In this document: piece after piece, positions 1 through 60,915 of the stretch
Numbering within the stretch: the stretch's first letter is position 1
How the letters are laid out: the number at the start of each line of letters is the position of its first letter
NCBI RefSeq assembly: GCF_034702125.1
Contig: NC_085866.1
Span: 15,344,815 to 15,408,814, forward strand
Reading direction: 5' to 3'
Length of the DNA stretch: 64,000 bases
DNA from: Engraulis encrasicolus
Lineage: Eukaryota > Chordata > Actinopteri > Clupeiformes > Engraulidae
Position numbers and translations under genes: made by a program
The notes under the pieces: model-generated
Databases searched by the model: none
Told to the model about the DNA's origin: nothing
The model's input: only the letters and a program-made list of their open reading frames with translations

Positions 1-1230
1 ACAACAGGAAATGGTAAACAACATCAGGGAGATTTTTCCATTACCCAAGCAGCTGGTGTTTTTGTGAAACCCAGCGGAAATCACAGAGTAATTGACAAAA
101 TGTGCCCCAAAAATTTGAAGGTAATTGAAGCGGCGGTTTGTGGATTCGCAACAGAGATTCAGGTTTTTTTTTGTCACCAGCATAATCGAATGGCGAAACA
201 AAGGCCTTACAAACAGAGGAATATGAGGTTACTGTTGCCATGTGCTTATTCCATCATGCTGTGCACTGTATTATTTGCCGGTTGTTTTTTGAGTACCATA
301 CCCATATTTTCCAGCATTAATAAAACTTAGATGAAATAATTCAACGCTTCCCTGTGGGAGCAAGCGTGAGTGACTCAACCGAACCTACTTGTGTCATGGT
401 CAAAGTCCCTGTTGCATGGCAAACCATGGCTTTTCACATCGTAAACAAATATCAGCGCTGCATGGGACGGCGGCGCTATCCCTAGATGTCACCACAGAAT
501 GTTGCACAGCCTCGTCTTCATCCTCCATCACTGCATGCCAATGGGTGGCCTTGACTTTGTCATGGCATGTCATTTATGTGTCCTGGGGCCCACTGATGCT
601 TCGTATGGAATGGTGATGACAGCATGACCTATGATGAGGCTCTTCTCCAAAACACCCTGACTTCCTGAGAAACGGCCTCGAGAACCAGAGTTTGGTTAAA
701 AAAAAAAGGATTGTGGACTGTTGAGGAAGGGCAGAGTCAAACGTTTGTGACTCATCTTTGCAGGGGCCTGCTATCGCCGCCACTGTCGCCGCAAATGAAG
801 CATGTTGGTGTGCTTTGACATTAGCCAGTGACAGCTGACTTATCATGACAACTGACTTTATATGTTTTTGTTTTTCTCCTGGGGTGTTGAATGGTGGATG
901 GGGTTTTATAGTCCTCACTACAAACATTGAAATATAGCCCGATCAGCTCTTCAGGAATTCAAATGGAGCTATGAGCTGTAAGTGTATCAGCGATTGCGTG
1001 ACTTTTAAACATCTCATGTCTGATGTTGTCCATCCTTTGTGGACCCTTGTGCCGATGTCTGAGGTCTTTGACACTCCTTGTAATGCATTTACCACCCTTG
1101 TGATGAATTTGTCACCTTTACTACAGTAAACTTAGATAGTGATACATTTATAGATACTGAAACATTAGATAGTTAAATCAGAAGCTGGGTCTCGATATGT
1201 GCATGGGGCACACCATGTGTCCTTAGATGT

Positions 1231-1375
<145 letters not shown>

Positions 1376-1464
1376 CATTAATGGCTTCCTCTGAGCCTTA
1401 AATTAAAGTGTCTTGTGGTGTGACATGATGATAAAAGCTGTGGATGGAATGTGGGGGTAATTGC

Positions 1465-1592
<128 letters not shown>

Positions 1593-1986
1593 GCAGTACT
1601 TTGCACTGAGCCAGTTAAAATCCTTGTGATTCAAGTGAATGAATATGTGTAGAATAGATATCTATGATATATATGACATATGGTTGTCCCTAGTGTTTGT
1701 TTTCTATTCTGTGTTGTAAATTGACATATACAGGATAGTACTACATATACAGGATCAGTTGCACTGATGAGTTAGATCGATGTACTGTATCATGGTATCT
1801 ATACATGGTATCTATACAGTATCGTATCTATACAGTATACAGTTCCTATTGTAGGCCTATATGTGTATGGTGAAAATGACAGGCGTTCTATTCTATCCAG
1901 TTTTGTTCTGTTCTGTTCTATTGCATTCCATTCCATTGTACGTAATTCCATTAATTCCATTCCATTGTGTTGTTTTGTCTGTGCAG

Positions 1987-44914
<42,928 letters not shown>

Positions 44915-46167
44915 CACACCTGGGCAGTGGACAAGACTGAGGACAACAAAAACAGAAAAGTGAAGTGAAGTGAAGAGAAGAGTGTACACAGCTGGAGAAG
45001 TGGGCACAGTGGACTTTGCATTGCAAAAAAAAAAACAGTGGGGACCTTACAAGACTGAGATGGAGGAGGCAGAAGGGGCAACAGACTTTGGATTGCAAGA
45101 CAGAGAGTGTGGAGATGAAGAGAGGAGTGCTCCCAAATCAAGCTATATATGCGTTGACATGTACTGCTTTGACCAGCTAGCTCAGCTCACCGTCATAGCC
45201 ATTATGATCATTGTAAACTCTAGCAGTTAACAGGGCTGGACATAATAAGCTTTCTTGTCTCGGTTTGGCGAGCCAAGAAGAAATGTCCTGGTTGGTACTA
45301 GTCACACACTTTTTAATTTTCCTCACAATTTAAATATATATATATTGTCTCTTTTCTGTTTGTTTAAATGGACCTTCAGTCCAGTGTGATGGTGAATCCA
45401 AATGGTTCACATGGTCACTTCATAGCATACTACGTAGGGAAAAAAATAATGTTATGCACATCTATGTAGTGGACTATGCAGGGAATCGTAGAACATTTTG
45501 GACACAGCCTTTTCAGAGTCTTATCCAGGAGGGTGGAGATTGTGGCGAGCCTGTCAGGCCTCTCATGCCCAGCACAGGGCCTCTGCGCCTGGGTGTGCTC
45601 CTACTTGAGTCCCCCCCCCCTCCCCCCTCCATCACGACCATACCTGCCTTTCCTCAGCTTGAGGCTTGTCGAATACTGCTTACCAATCAGGTGACCTTGA
45701 TAAAGACCTTGATATATTTTGGTTTGATTTTATTTCATTTTAGTAATTGGGTGACAAGATTCAGATCCAGGTTCATGTCAGATAACTTTAACTGTAAAAA
45801 GTCACCTCTGGCCTGGCAACTGTATATCTTAGACTTAAAAAAAGATTTTGATAGAGGACTGAAATCAAACAAACAAATAAATAAAAAAATAAATACATAC
45901 AAAATAAATAATGAACAAAATAATGGAAATAATTAAGCTAATGTAAGGAATCTGGTATTTTTTACTAGCATATGTAGTTTACATACTGTGTATGCATCAG
46001 GGTCAACGCCAAAATCTGTATAGACAACACAACGCGGCTTAAGTCTGGTACTAGTGTGTTAGCAGCGTTGATGGCAGCAAGGGGCCATGCGCTGACCCGG
46101 GGTGTGTTTCTTGACTGCTTCATTGCAACTCACTTGGTTGCAATGATGCTGTCAAGAAATGAGTTCT

Positions 46168-46295
46168 GGGGTGCATTTCTCGAAAGTGTAGTTGTTCGCC
46201 AGTTAGCAACTTGGGTAATTGCCATTGGGAAATTGCATTGCAACCAACAGAGTAACTAACGTAGTTAGCAACTATGGTTTCGAGAAATGCACCCC
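46168..46295. mobile_element. Fold-back MITE (ggggtgcatttctcg family, copy 1)
   Basis: The ends ggggtgcatttctcgaaa are perfect inverse copies, and the arms continue inward (tagttgttcgccagttagca against gtagttagcaactatgg). 128 bp. It lies in the presumed spryd3 3' UTR. The same family recurs at 54527-54653 and, degenerate, at 54754-54883. Confidence 0.75.
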
Positions 46296-47394
46296 TGATC
46301 GGCAGCATCAAGCACTTTCTCTTCAGCACTCCCGTTTCACATTCAGCAAAATTACTTCTTCTTTTGTGCGTTTGTTTGGTTTTTTTTTCTCTTCTTTTTA
46401 TTCACGTCATTCTTTCCATGTCTTCTTTTCTTGTTGAATGGTCTTCTGGAGAGTTCAGGCTTCTGAACCTGAGGCTGCATTTAAAGCTCAGTTGTGATTT
46501 TGATTGTGATGAAGAAAGGCATGAAGGGCAATGAAGCTCAACTTGGCCATGTCTGATAACGGCTGTTCTTCTGTCTGCTGTTTGTTCTGTGCTCACCTGA
46601 TCACCTGTATCCACAAAATGGCTGCCCAGATACTCTCAATCAGGACTAATGATTGGAAATGCTACATATTTTGTTATTATTTGCAAAGCAGTTTGGTCAC
46701 AGCTCATTATTTTTTAAGTTGACAAAATTTTGCGAACACGTCAGCCTGGCTGGTGCATTAGAAATGACAATTCGTTTGTGGATCAGGAAACTGCAAAAAA
46801 AAAAAAAAAAAATCACACAGACTGGCTCTTCCCCAGTAACTTCTTTTTTGGGTAACTACAGTCAGTCTCATGGTGTAGGTCTCAGACTGAAAAGCTGTTT
46901 TGTTTTTACCTAATATAAAATGAGTTGTTTGTTTTTTGCTTCTTTTTTTTACACAGCAGGTGTAAAACAAAAGCTTTACATGACAAAACCTTAAAGGGCA
47001 ATCTTGCAATGTTGGCAAGCAAAATATTAATTCAGCCATTTTGAAATTTATATTAGTGGTACTTTTATCCATCAATCACCAGCCATGTTTCTGAAGATGC
47101 TTTTAACACAGCAGAAGATAATGTTGTTAGGACGGTGCACACAGACAAATAGACAAGACGCAGGGGTTTCAATCTCACTACTACAATACTGTGTATCGAG
47201 ACAATGACATTGTGCTTTTATTTTTCAAAGAAATGCTATCCACCACTAACACACATACTCACTTAATGCACACACATGCATGCATGCACACGCACGCAGA
47301 TGCAAACACAGACACACTCTCACTCACACACACCACGCTGGCCTGAGCACTTTAACCCAGTCTGATGACTGGACTAACCCACCAGAAGCCATTT

Positions 47395-47495
<101 letters not shown>

Positions 47496-48294
47496 AGATC
47501 AGACTGTAGACTTTGTCAGTCACTATGTCTTCTTCTGTTTGCTTTTTTATGTTTCACATACTATATAGATATATGAATAATGAAAATGAAGAAAATGTAT
47601 TTTATTACCTGCTAAAAAGAAAAACCTAAGAACAATGCCAAATTTATTCTCGTATTCCCTTTCCCCATGACATAGCATACATCAGAAAGGGAAAACCATG
47701 AATGGTGGGATGGATGGATTTATTTTGTTATGATTGTTAAATTGCATAAGATACTGTGTGCCTGAATTCACCTGAAACACCATGACTAATGTAATTTTGA
47801 GAAAATGTCTTATAACTTCATATCATGAAGTAAGCAATACACAAATGCTCTTGATATGTTAGATTAGGGGGATGGGGGTTGATTTTCTTAGTGTTTTCAT
47901 TCTCTTTGTGTCTTTTATACATTTATTTCCAGATTTAAAAATCATACCTCACCTCAAAATGTATCGTTTTCCAAGAAAGTCTTAAATTGTTCAAGAATGA
48001 TCAACTTTAAACTCAGTTGTGTTTGACAATCTGTATGTTGCATCTTTTTTTTACTATGTATTTGGGTCATGTTCATAGCATGGCTACTTTCTCTTCTATT
48101 TAGAATCAGCTCCATCAGGTATCACCTCACATTGTCTGTCCGGAGTCTGGACAGTGGGCTGCCACTAGGTGGCACTGTGTCTGTGTGAAATACTGAATTG
48201 TGAATGAGGATTTGAGTGAATGTCGGCCACAAATACTGTACATGTTAGCATCCTTTAACTGTAGCACGCATGATTTTGCTAACTATATGCCATT

Positions 48295-48300
48295 AATAAA
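48295..48300 (+). other. spryd3: Candidate spryd3 polyadenylation signal
   Basis: This AATAAA lies in unique sequence and is followed within about 30 bases by a T-rich run (48325-48333), as expected downstream of a cleavage site. It is the last such motif before the intergenic hAT insertion. Confidence 0.35.
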
Positions 48301-48395
48301 GATGGTTATTTCCATAAATACGAGTCTTTTTTTGTTATTCATATGAAAGTTCCAGAAAATTCAGCGCTGAACTGATCTCAATTGATTATGTAGCA

Positions 48396-48690
48396 CAGGG
48401 GTGGTGAAGTCATGTCTCGAGGGCCGTTTACGTCTTATCCGGCCCCCGATATAATTTTAATGTTATGCAGCTTCACATGAAATATGATTTCGTAAAGAAA
48501 TCTTAAAAATTACATTTGCAGTACAATTAAGTCATATTTCAGGGGACCTAGAGAAGGTGGGGTCTGTTGTAAATGTGTCCGCCTTCAATAAAGGCCTAAA
48601 GTGCAGGGGGAAATCCTGGTTTGTGTTCGTAGTTCGGCCTTGGGAGGAATTTGAAGTGGCCCTTTGAATGAAAAAGGTTCCTGACCCCTG
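48396..48690. mobile_element. Non-autonomous hAT element with 8-bp duplication
   Basis: The ends caggggtggtgaa and (inverted) caggggtcaggaac are flanked by exact copies of atgtagca (48388-48395 and 48691-48698). The length is 295 bp. Interior phrases such as gggccgtttacgtcttatcc and ggccct belong to the common gccc-rich hAT MITE type of vertebrates. No coding capacity. Confidence 0.85.
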
Positions 48691-48774
48691 ATGTAGCAAG
48701 TGGATGCGAGAAGTCAAACAGAACCCTATACCATTAAAGACCATCAAGGAAATTAACTTGAACATTTGCTGTTA

Positions 48775-49098
48775 TACCATACCACGTGTGGCCCGCTTTG
48801 ACATTTCATATGGCCCGCAGAGCCTTTACAAGAAACATCTTTGAATCCAGTGTGATACTCTCACTCAGCATTCTTAAAATGGTTACCCCCAAGGGTCTTG
48901 CCGGTTTGAGATTATCTAAATAGTAAATACATTTCAATGTAATGTCCAGGAATGAAATAGGAGTCAACAAATTATGCCAGCGCATGTTATTTTTTTATTA
49001 ATAACACCCGTAAATTGCCTGTGATATCCGGCCCTTAAGTCTATATCCGCAACCCAATGTGGCCCCTGCCCTGAAACAAAATAATTGCCCACCCCTGC
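48775..49098. mobile_element. Degenerate hAT-like MITE fragment
   Basis: It resembles the 48396-48690 element in style (gtggcccgctttgaca, atggcccgcagagcc, aatgtggcccctgccctg) and ends with ttgcccacccctg, the inverse of a caggggtgg terminus. The left terminus is not recognisable and no duplication was found. The LINE fragment starts at its right end. Confidence 0.55.
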
Positions 49099-50829
49099 GT
49101 AGGATAAGCTGCATTGTGAGCTATGGCAAATGACTTGAATAACTTCTACCTTAGATTTGATACGCAGGACCATACTTCAGAGAGTGATAAAGCCATCAGC
49201 ACTATACCAATAGAGGGGGTTCCAAAAATTGACATCGACTGCTTGGCTGTGACAAAACTGTTTAAAAAACTACAGACAAACAAAGCAGCTGGCCCAGATG
49301 GTGTCTCGCCATTCCTACTAAAGACATGTGCAGAAGAACTGACACCAGCTTGGGTTCCTGTTTACCAAAGGTCAGTGGACTCACATATAGTTCCATCTCT
49401 GTGGAAGAGGGCGACGATCATCCCCCTCCCCAAAAAACCTGTCCCTTTGGAGAACAACGATTACAGACCAGTAGCCTTGACCTCTATTGTAGTCAAATGT
49501 TTGGAGAAGTTGATGGTGAGGGAGCTGAAATCAAACCTACAAGGTCAATTTGATCCATATCAGTTTGCCTATAGAGACAACAGGGGCACTGATGATGCAA
49601 TATTAACAATAACACACTCAATCCTACAGCATCTTGAAAATCCTAAGGCTTATGCCAGACTACTGTTTGTTGATTTCAGCTCGGCCTTCAACACTGTGCA
49701 ACCACACATCCTTCTCACTAAATTACAACACATGTCTGTTAACCCATATATCATCAGATGGTACCACTCCTTTTTGACAAATAGAACACAACAGGTCAGA
49801 GTCAACCAAACAACATCTCAGTTAAAAACAATAAGTACCGGAGTCCCCCAAGGATGTGTGAGTTCCCCCCCCTTGTTCACAGTATATACAAATGATTGTA
49901 CTAGCACACATCCTACGGTCTCATTTGTTAAATTTTCTGATGACACGGCCATCTTGTGTCTGTTGGATGCGGACCTGAACACTTATGTTTATAAGCAGGA
50001 GGTGCATAGGTTTGTGCAGTGGTGTGAGGAGCACCACCTTAAGGTTAACACCAAGAAAACCGAGGAAATGGTTTTTGACCCTAGTAATGTAGGGGACCAC
50101 ATCCCATTAGTCATTGGTGATGCCAATATTACTCAGGTGGACTCTTACAAATATTTGGGAGTGTACTTTGATAATAATCTGTCTTGGAATGTTCATGTTA
50201 ACAATGTGTGTACCAGGATCCAACAGAGACTTCATTTTTTACGTAGACTCAGGGTGTTTGGTGTTCAACAGAGGATTATGTTACTTTTTTACCGTGCTGT
50301 TGTTGAGAGCGTAGTACGCTATGCAATCACTGTGTGGTTTGGAAACCTGACAGTGAAAGTGAAGTCTCAAATAGACAGACTGACCCGCACTGCACTGAAG
50401 GTAGTGGGGGTGAGGGACTACCCCACCCTCCAAGCAATATATGAAGAGTCTGTAGTTAGGCATGCTAGAAAAATAACTGAGGATCCATCACATGTTCTGT
50501 ACCCAGAATATGAGCTGCTACCCTCTGGCAGGCGATTCAGAGTACCAGTTAAAAACAAGAAAAGGTTTCTGAATAGGTATAGGTTTTCTTTTGTCCCTGT
50601 TTCTGTTAACCTACTGAACGCAGGTCATTAACAACTACCATCCTGTAATGCCATGTATGTATGCGGGTGGTGGGCTGTGGTGGATATGCACTTGAGTGTT
50701 TCTATGCATGTGCGTGTTTGTTGTTTTTGTTTTTTGGCGTCATGTGTATGTTGTGTGTATGTGGCAGCTATGTATGTCCAAGACAAATTTCCTTCGGGAC
50801 TATTAAAAAGAAACTTGAATCTTGAATCA
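49099..50829 (+). mobile_element. 5'-truncated L2/CR1-type LINE
   Basis: A LINE fragment begins just upstream of the reverse transcriptase domain, directly after a degenerate hAT-like end. It finishes with a short 3' UTR containing gacaaatttccttcggg and a ttgaatc duplication (50814-50829). That kind of simple-repeat tail is typical of L2/CR1-group elements rather than poly(A). No endonuclease domain is present. A target duplication could not be identified. Confidence 0.8.
49123..50631 (+). CDS. LINE reverse transcriptase, open frame lacking endonuclease
   Basis: A 502-codon uninterrupted frame. Motifs in order: NKAAGPDGVSPFLLK (about 53-67), NDYRPVALTS, CLEKL, DPYQFAYRDNRGTDDAI (about 143-159), LLFVDFSSAFNTV (about 179-191), STGVPQGCVSSPPLF, VKFSDDTAIL (catalytic SDD near residue 273), HHLKVNTKKTEEMVF and KYLGVYFDNNLSW. 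This order and FSSAFNT fit the L2/CR1/Rex1 group. Usual family forms are LSPLL and FADD; here SSPPLF and FSDD may reflect early decay. It belongs to the retrotransposon and is not a host gene. It would start downstream of the spryd3 transcript. Confidence 0.85.
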   Translation: MANDLNNFYLRFDTQDHTSESDKAISTIPIEGVPKIDIDCLAVTKLFKKLQTNKAAGPDGVSPFLLKTCAEELTPAWVPVYQRSVDSHIVPSLWKRATIIPLPKKPVPLENNDYRPVALTSIVVKCLEKLMVRELKSNLQGQFDPYQFAYRDNRGTDDAILTITHSILQHLENPKAYARLLFVDFSSAFNTVQPHILLTKLQHMSVNPYIIRWYHSFLTNRTQQVRVNQTTSQLKTISTGVPQGCVSSPPLFTVYTNDCTSTHPTVSFVKFSDDTAILCLLDADLNTYVYKQEVHRFVQWCEEHHLKVNTKKTEEMVFDPSNVGDHIPLVIGDANITQVDSYKYLGVYFDNNLSWNVHVNNVCTRIQQRLHFLRRLRVFGVQQRIMLLFYRAVVESVVRYAITVWFGNLTVKVKSQIDRLTRTALKVVGVRDYPTLQAIYEESVVRHARKITEDPSHVLYPEYELLPSGRRFRVPVKNKKRFLNRYRFSFVPVSVNLLNAGH

Positions 50830-50940
50830 AGGCCTGCTGACAGCTTTGGCCAGGCCCGGGACAAAGTCATCTAAATGGTGCCCCCACGCAACACATGCAG
50901 TGCCCAGGACAGTCTTCTTGAAAGCCCCCCCCTCACGGCA

Positions 50941-51199
50941 GGGACACATACGACACATACACGAATTTGGCCAAGGGAAGCAAATTTGCCATTCATTCCT
51001 GAGAGGCGCGAAGGCAAGTAAAAGCAAGCGAACAGGAGCGAAGCGAAGCGAAATTTTAATATTATGCAAATGAGGAGCGAATTCGCCTGCCGCGGCCCAA
51101 TCAAATCGACAACATAACTGTTCCATTCCATTTGATTCGCAGCGACGACCTGATGACTGTTGGATTTCGCCTTTCTTCGCTTCGCCTCATATGTGTCCC
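50941..51199. mobile_element. MITE with gggacacata terminal repeats
   Basis: The left gggacacata and right tatgtgtccc are inverse. Inside are many gcgaa units (gcgaagcgaagcgaaa and, inverted, tttcgcctttcttcgcttcg). 259 bp, between the LINE fragment and the lima1 3' end. It interrupts a repeat also represented at 35890-36000. Confidence 0.7.
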
Positions 51200-51418
51200 T
51201 ACCGTCAGTCAAGACATGCAATGGGGACCCAATTCTGGGTGCCCTCTCTCCCTGGGCCAAGGACAACTAATTGCCCCCTGTCAGCCATATCTGCATAAAT
51301 GTTAGTGAAATAGTGCACAGTGTTTTCACATGACATTTAAACTGCCAACGTGTTGTTACCAAAATCCAGCTAAGTTGGATTAGGAAAAACCAGTCAAGAC
51401 CTGGATGTATAGAAATTA

Positions 51419-52085
51419 TTTATTTCAGCACATTTGTCACAAATGGTTAAATTGATCAAGTTCACATTTGAATAAGACCTTTAAACAACCCACACGGTGC
51501 AATTATTGAACAAGTTGAAACAAGTGAATAGGAAGACCCAAAAAGCCTTGTCAGACCATCAACATAACATGACCAAAATACAAACATGACACAAAACATA
51601 CAATGAGAGTAAGGATAGTCTTGAAGAAAAAGAAGATTTAAAACCAAAATAAAATGACATTAAAATGTTTCACATCAACACCCCCATAACAAGGGATGTT
51701 GGATGGGAGGGAGGGTGAACAGACAAAACAATGCTTTGCATCTCAGTCTCAAGCGACTTAGTAATGCAAAACCACTTAAAAATCACTTAAAAAGACGCAT
51801 ACAAAGCTGATACACTGGATAATATATAGTGTCCTGTATGATATGACTTGTAGAGCTGCACCATCAGATGCAGTGCTTTACCTCCTCTGCAGCAGTCACA
51901 GGCACCTGCAGAGACCGATGGAAATCACTGCACCACAGCCATATTGGAGGAAAACGTTTGGATAGACATTTGCTTTGGTTAAATCAGATAGATTGAGCCA
52001 AAAAGAATATGATGGGCATAATAATAATACTAAAACAGTCATGCTCTCAGTTTTCTTGGCATTTTTGGTGCTAGGTAGTCCAATA
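51419..52085 (-). other. lima1: Likely lima1 3' UTR with candidate poly(A) signal
   Basis: About 670 bases of non-repetitive AT-rich sequence follow the stop on the minus strand. AATAAA (TTTATT on the + strand, 51419-51424) is the first well-placed signal. Repeats resume just beyond it, with a MITE at 50941-51199. This is an inference from position only. Confidence 0.45.
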
Positions 52086-57207
<5,122 letters not shown>

Positions 57208-57780
57208 CTGATCAAGTAACACAGAAAACACTCAGTTTAAGGCTCATAGAAATCAACTGAACTCGATTACAATTATATGCTCTCATGGACAAAGCTAACC
57301 TTGGCCAACTGAATTTCAGGTCGTTAAATAAAACAGGGTTTCAGAGAACACTTGCTTGAGGAGACACTTGACTAAAACCTTGAAGGTTACAATTTTATCT
57401 TTTGAATCTCACTGGCAACCCAACAGAATATCAGGTAATAAATTAAAACATTAGTTAAAATTAAGGTAAATACACTCAGTCATGTAACTACAGAACACAC
57501 AATAAAATCCTTGGAGTCAATATGCAGTTGCTGTAGGCTTTATTAACACCTCTGGTGAGAACAGCCAGCCAGGGAAGGCTAATTGACTAATTGATTATGG
57601 CGTGCAGCCTGATTGGCTAATTGCTAATTAAGCCTTCCATGAACTTTCCGGAGTATCCAATCACTGGGTGTGACTAATTAGGCTGACACACTACCAAGGC
57701 TCATACCAAAGATTTTCATAGGAGAGAAATATATCCTAAACTCCGCCCACCCAATGCAAAGGAGTGTGCTCAAATACTCT

Positions 57781-58030
57781 GAGTGCATTCCAATATGCGA
57801 CCTTGCCTCCTCCACTTGCGCTTGTCTCCTCGTCCCACCTCCTGGCCCCTCCTCCATGGAGAAAACGATAAAGTTTCCCAGCTGTCAGCCTAGCCACAAC
57901 AACTTTTGAGGGACTGTTTTTCATTCACCATCCCAATTGCAAATGAGAAAAAGTCCTACAATTGAGCTTTTACGAGAAGCAAGTGGAGGAGGCAAGTGGA
58001 GGAGGCAAGGTCGCATATTGCAACGCACTC
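57781..58030. mobile_element. MITE with 38-bp terminal repeats in lima1 intron
   Basis: The left gagtgcattccaatatgcga and right (inverted) gagtgcgttgcaatatgcga differ at two bases, and the match continues through ccttgcctcctccacttgc. Flanking ctctg occurs on both sides if the outermost g is excluded, which may be a short duplication. No coding capacity. Confidence 0.75.
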
Positions 58031-58397
58031 TCTGTCTCCTAAGGGGGAGTTGTCCCCTCCTTCTTCTTGTCTTTTTGTGGTGTTTGGTGGCGTTCACCGA
58101 ACATCACATGGATACCGGAAAAGAACAAGCCTGAAGTATATTTTTCTCCTATACGATTCTTTGCCTATAGTCTCCATCATTGCAGGGCAAAGGTCTCACC
58201 ACACAAAAAGATGAGATGAAGTTAATATTTTATGCAGAGCTGTGCAATGTTTGATTTGTCTTTTAATGTCTGTGTGTGTCTGCAGTTGTGTGTGTTATGT
58301 GTCGGCTCCTATACACCTTCATTTCTTTTGGGATCAATAAAATAATTCTTATACTGTACTCTATGTGTAGGCAAGTGTATTGTAAGAAATTAAGTGT

Positions 58398-58528
58398 GAA
58401 AAAGCGCAACACTGCTACAATTACGGTCAAACCAAAACATTTATTTTGAAAGCAGACATTTCTGTGATGTCAGCTTTCAAAATAAATTGTTTGGTTGAAC
58501 CGTGATTGTAAGTAACAATGTTGTGCTT
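58398..58528. mobile_element. Palindromic repeat in lima1 intron
   Basis: The arms cggtcaaaccaaaacattta ttttgaaagc and the inverse of gctttcaaaataaattg tttggttgaacc match around a 19-base loop. Outer parts (gcgcaacactg against caatgttgtgc) also mirror. A SINE follows directly at 58548. Confidence 0.68.
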
Positions 58529-58547
58529 TCCCACAAAAAGGATCTTT

Positions 58548-58735
58548 CTTGTGGCGCTGTGGTGCAGCGCTCTAAACCCACCCATATTTGGGCTTACATT
58601 GCCCATGGGGATCCCGGTTCGAGTCCGACTGGGGTCATTTCCAGCCCTGCCCCATCTCTCTATCACAACTATTTCCTGTCTCCTCTCATACTGTCCTGTC
58701 ATAATAAAGACCAAAAACCCCCAAATATATATATA
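58548..58735 (+). mobile_element. tRNA-derived SINE
   Basis: The head ttgtggcgctgtggtgcagc carries an A-box-like stretch, the B box is ggttcgagtccg, and the family body follows (ggggtcatttccagccctgc, catctctctatcacaac, ctgtcctgtcataataaag). The tail is A- and TA-rich. Confidence 0.7.
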
Positions 58736-60419
58736 TATTTTAAAAGTATCTTTCTTCATCCACATACAGTATGCAGCCTCCACCAGCTCTGCTCTCCTCC
58801 ATCCACACATGCCCAGTCTGTCTGCCAGCTTTGGTGCCCATGCTGTTAATCTTGTAATGTGCTCAGGCAGCCACAGCAGGGTGCAGCACACACCACAGTC
58901 CTGTCCGGCCCTGCCAATGCATCCAGATAGTCTCCACACACTAGGGAGGCTACAGTACCCACTCTTAATCTACACACAAACCCACCCACCAACCCAACCA
59001 GCCACACTCACCCAGCCTTGCCACCCACAGTCCTGTCCGGCCCTGCCAATGCCCAACAAATGCATCCAGATACTCTCCACACACTACTAGGATACACACT
59101 CTTAATCTATACCCACAACCCACCCACCAACCCAAACAGCCACACTCACCCAGCCTTGCCACCCCAAGGGTGAAGCACACATCATTGTCCTGTCTGGCCC
59201 CTGTCATCGTATCCAGGTCCACTCACTCCTCCAACATGATCTCCTCCCCATATGTCTTTTTTTTAAATTAATTGACTAGATGGCAATATTTGACGCTAAA
59301 GGTATGCCCTTGGCATCAACACTGCCGCACGCTGCACTGCACTCAAAACCGCTCCCTTGCAGAAATATGAATGGGTATGCCCTCTGTGTCAAATATTGCT
59401 GTTTGGTCAAATGGAAACGAAAAATGACACCAGGGGTACACTACCCACTCTAAATCAAGCCTTTACACACCCACCCACCTCCCCAGCCACAATCACCCAC
59501 CCTTTCCACCAGAGCCGTCTAGTAAGAGAGTTACATCATTCCCATAGACCTCAATGGCCCATTCTTTCCACAGCAATGGCGGCTCTCATGGAGCCTCACA
59601 GAGCCTTTCACATGTAAATCGCCATTGACCATAGTTCCAATACTTAGTTCTTAGGAGATGGGCGTAGAACACAGAAAGTGTGGTAAAGGTAAAGGTAATT
59701 TGTTTCTACTTAGTCTTTGTTTGGTATGTAATGGTTCGGTGTTAGTCTCCAGCGAACAGAAAGTTGCTGTCTAGATATATTTGAATCTACGTCGTGAATC
59801 ACATCCCAAACCGACTTCCGGGTCCCCAGTTGTCACAACTTTCTTATTAGATGGCTCTGCTTGCCACCCCAAAGCATCACCACCCACCCACCAATCATGC
59901 CACCCCAAACACACTCTACTACCCACGGTGCCCCACACCCATCCTCCATGCCACCTCTACCATCTGCACACAAAAAGCCCAGTTTAATGCCCAGCACTCA
60001 AAGCCCCCTCATCAGTATTGTGAGCATGTGCCTGTGCCTGCATTAAGAACTTAAAACACAAAGACACACAAATGACCCAAGTGCGTGCATGAGGTATTGA
60101 GGGCAGATGAAGATTCTCAGAGGATCATGCTGAAGAGCGAGCAGCGTTCATATTTGGGTGTGTTGTTGCTCGCCCCACAGCTCCAATCTCTCTAATCCCA
60201 TCCCAGTTTGATGCCACTGGGCTGGCATGTGGCTGACTCTTATTGTCTGGAGTCTGGAGTGGGGGAAGGGAGGGGAGGGGACAGGCTGGGCACTGGGCAG
60301 CTGGTAGACTAGAGGCCTTAAATACAATGGTCCCGGGTTTAGAAAAGGGTGGGGGGAGTGGCTGTGCGGATGTGTAAATCCACATTTGTTTGGGTTGGAT
60401 CATGGACGTATGGTGGGAG

Positions 60420-60659
<240 letters not shown>

Positions 60660-60915
60660 CAACATTGTGTTCCTCCTCTCACTGGATTAATCTTACGAAG
60701 TAAATGGAGTGGACAAAAGCCAAGCAGCCAGCCAGACAACCTGACAGCCAGCCAGTCAGCCCAGTGGCTATTCTACATTGCTGAGCATCACTGGACAGAT
60801 GGATGGACAGTGTGTGTGAAGAGGGTGGGGTTGGGAGATGGGCAGGGGGCTACACACCAAACACCAAAACCCAGATGAGGATGATTCATAGGAGCGGTGG
60901 GGGGATGGGGGGGGG

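Noticed and set aside
574..927. 117-codon minus-strand frame as a small gene
   Set aside because: No recognisable domain, no splice or promoter support, and it lies inside the spryd3 intron.
49123..50631. Host gene encoding a reverse-transcriptase-like protein
   Set aside because: The L2/CR1 motif order, LINE-style 3' tail and truncation point mark it as a retrotransposon fragment.
58435..58500. MicroRNA precursor hairpin
   Set aside because: The symmetry extends to a 130-bp palindrome typical of MITEs; there is no evidence of a mature sequence.
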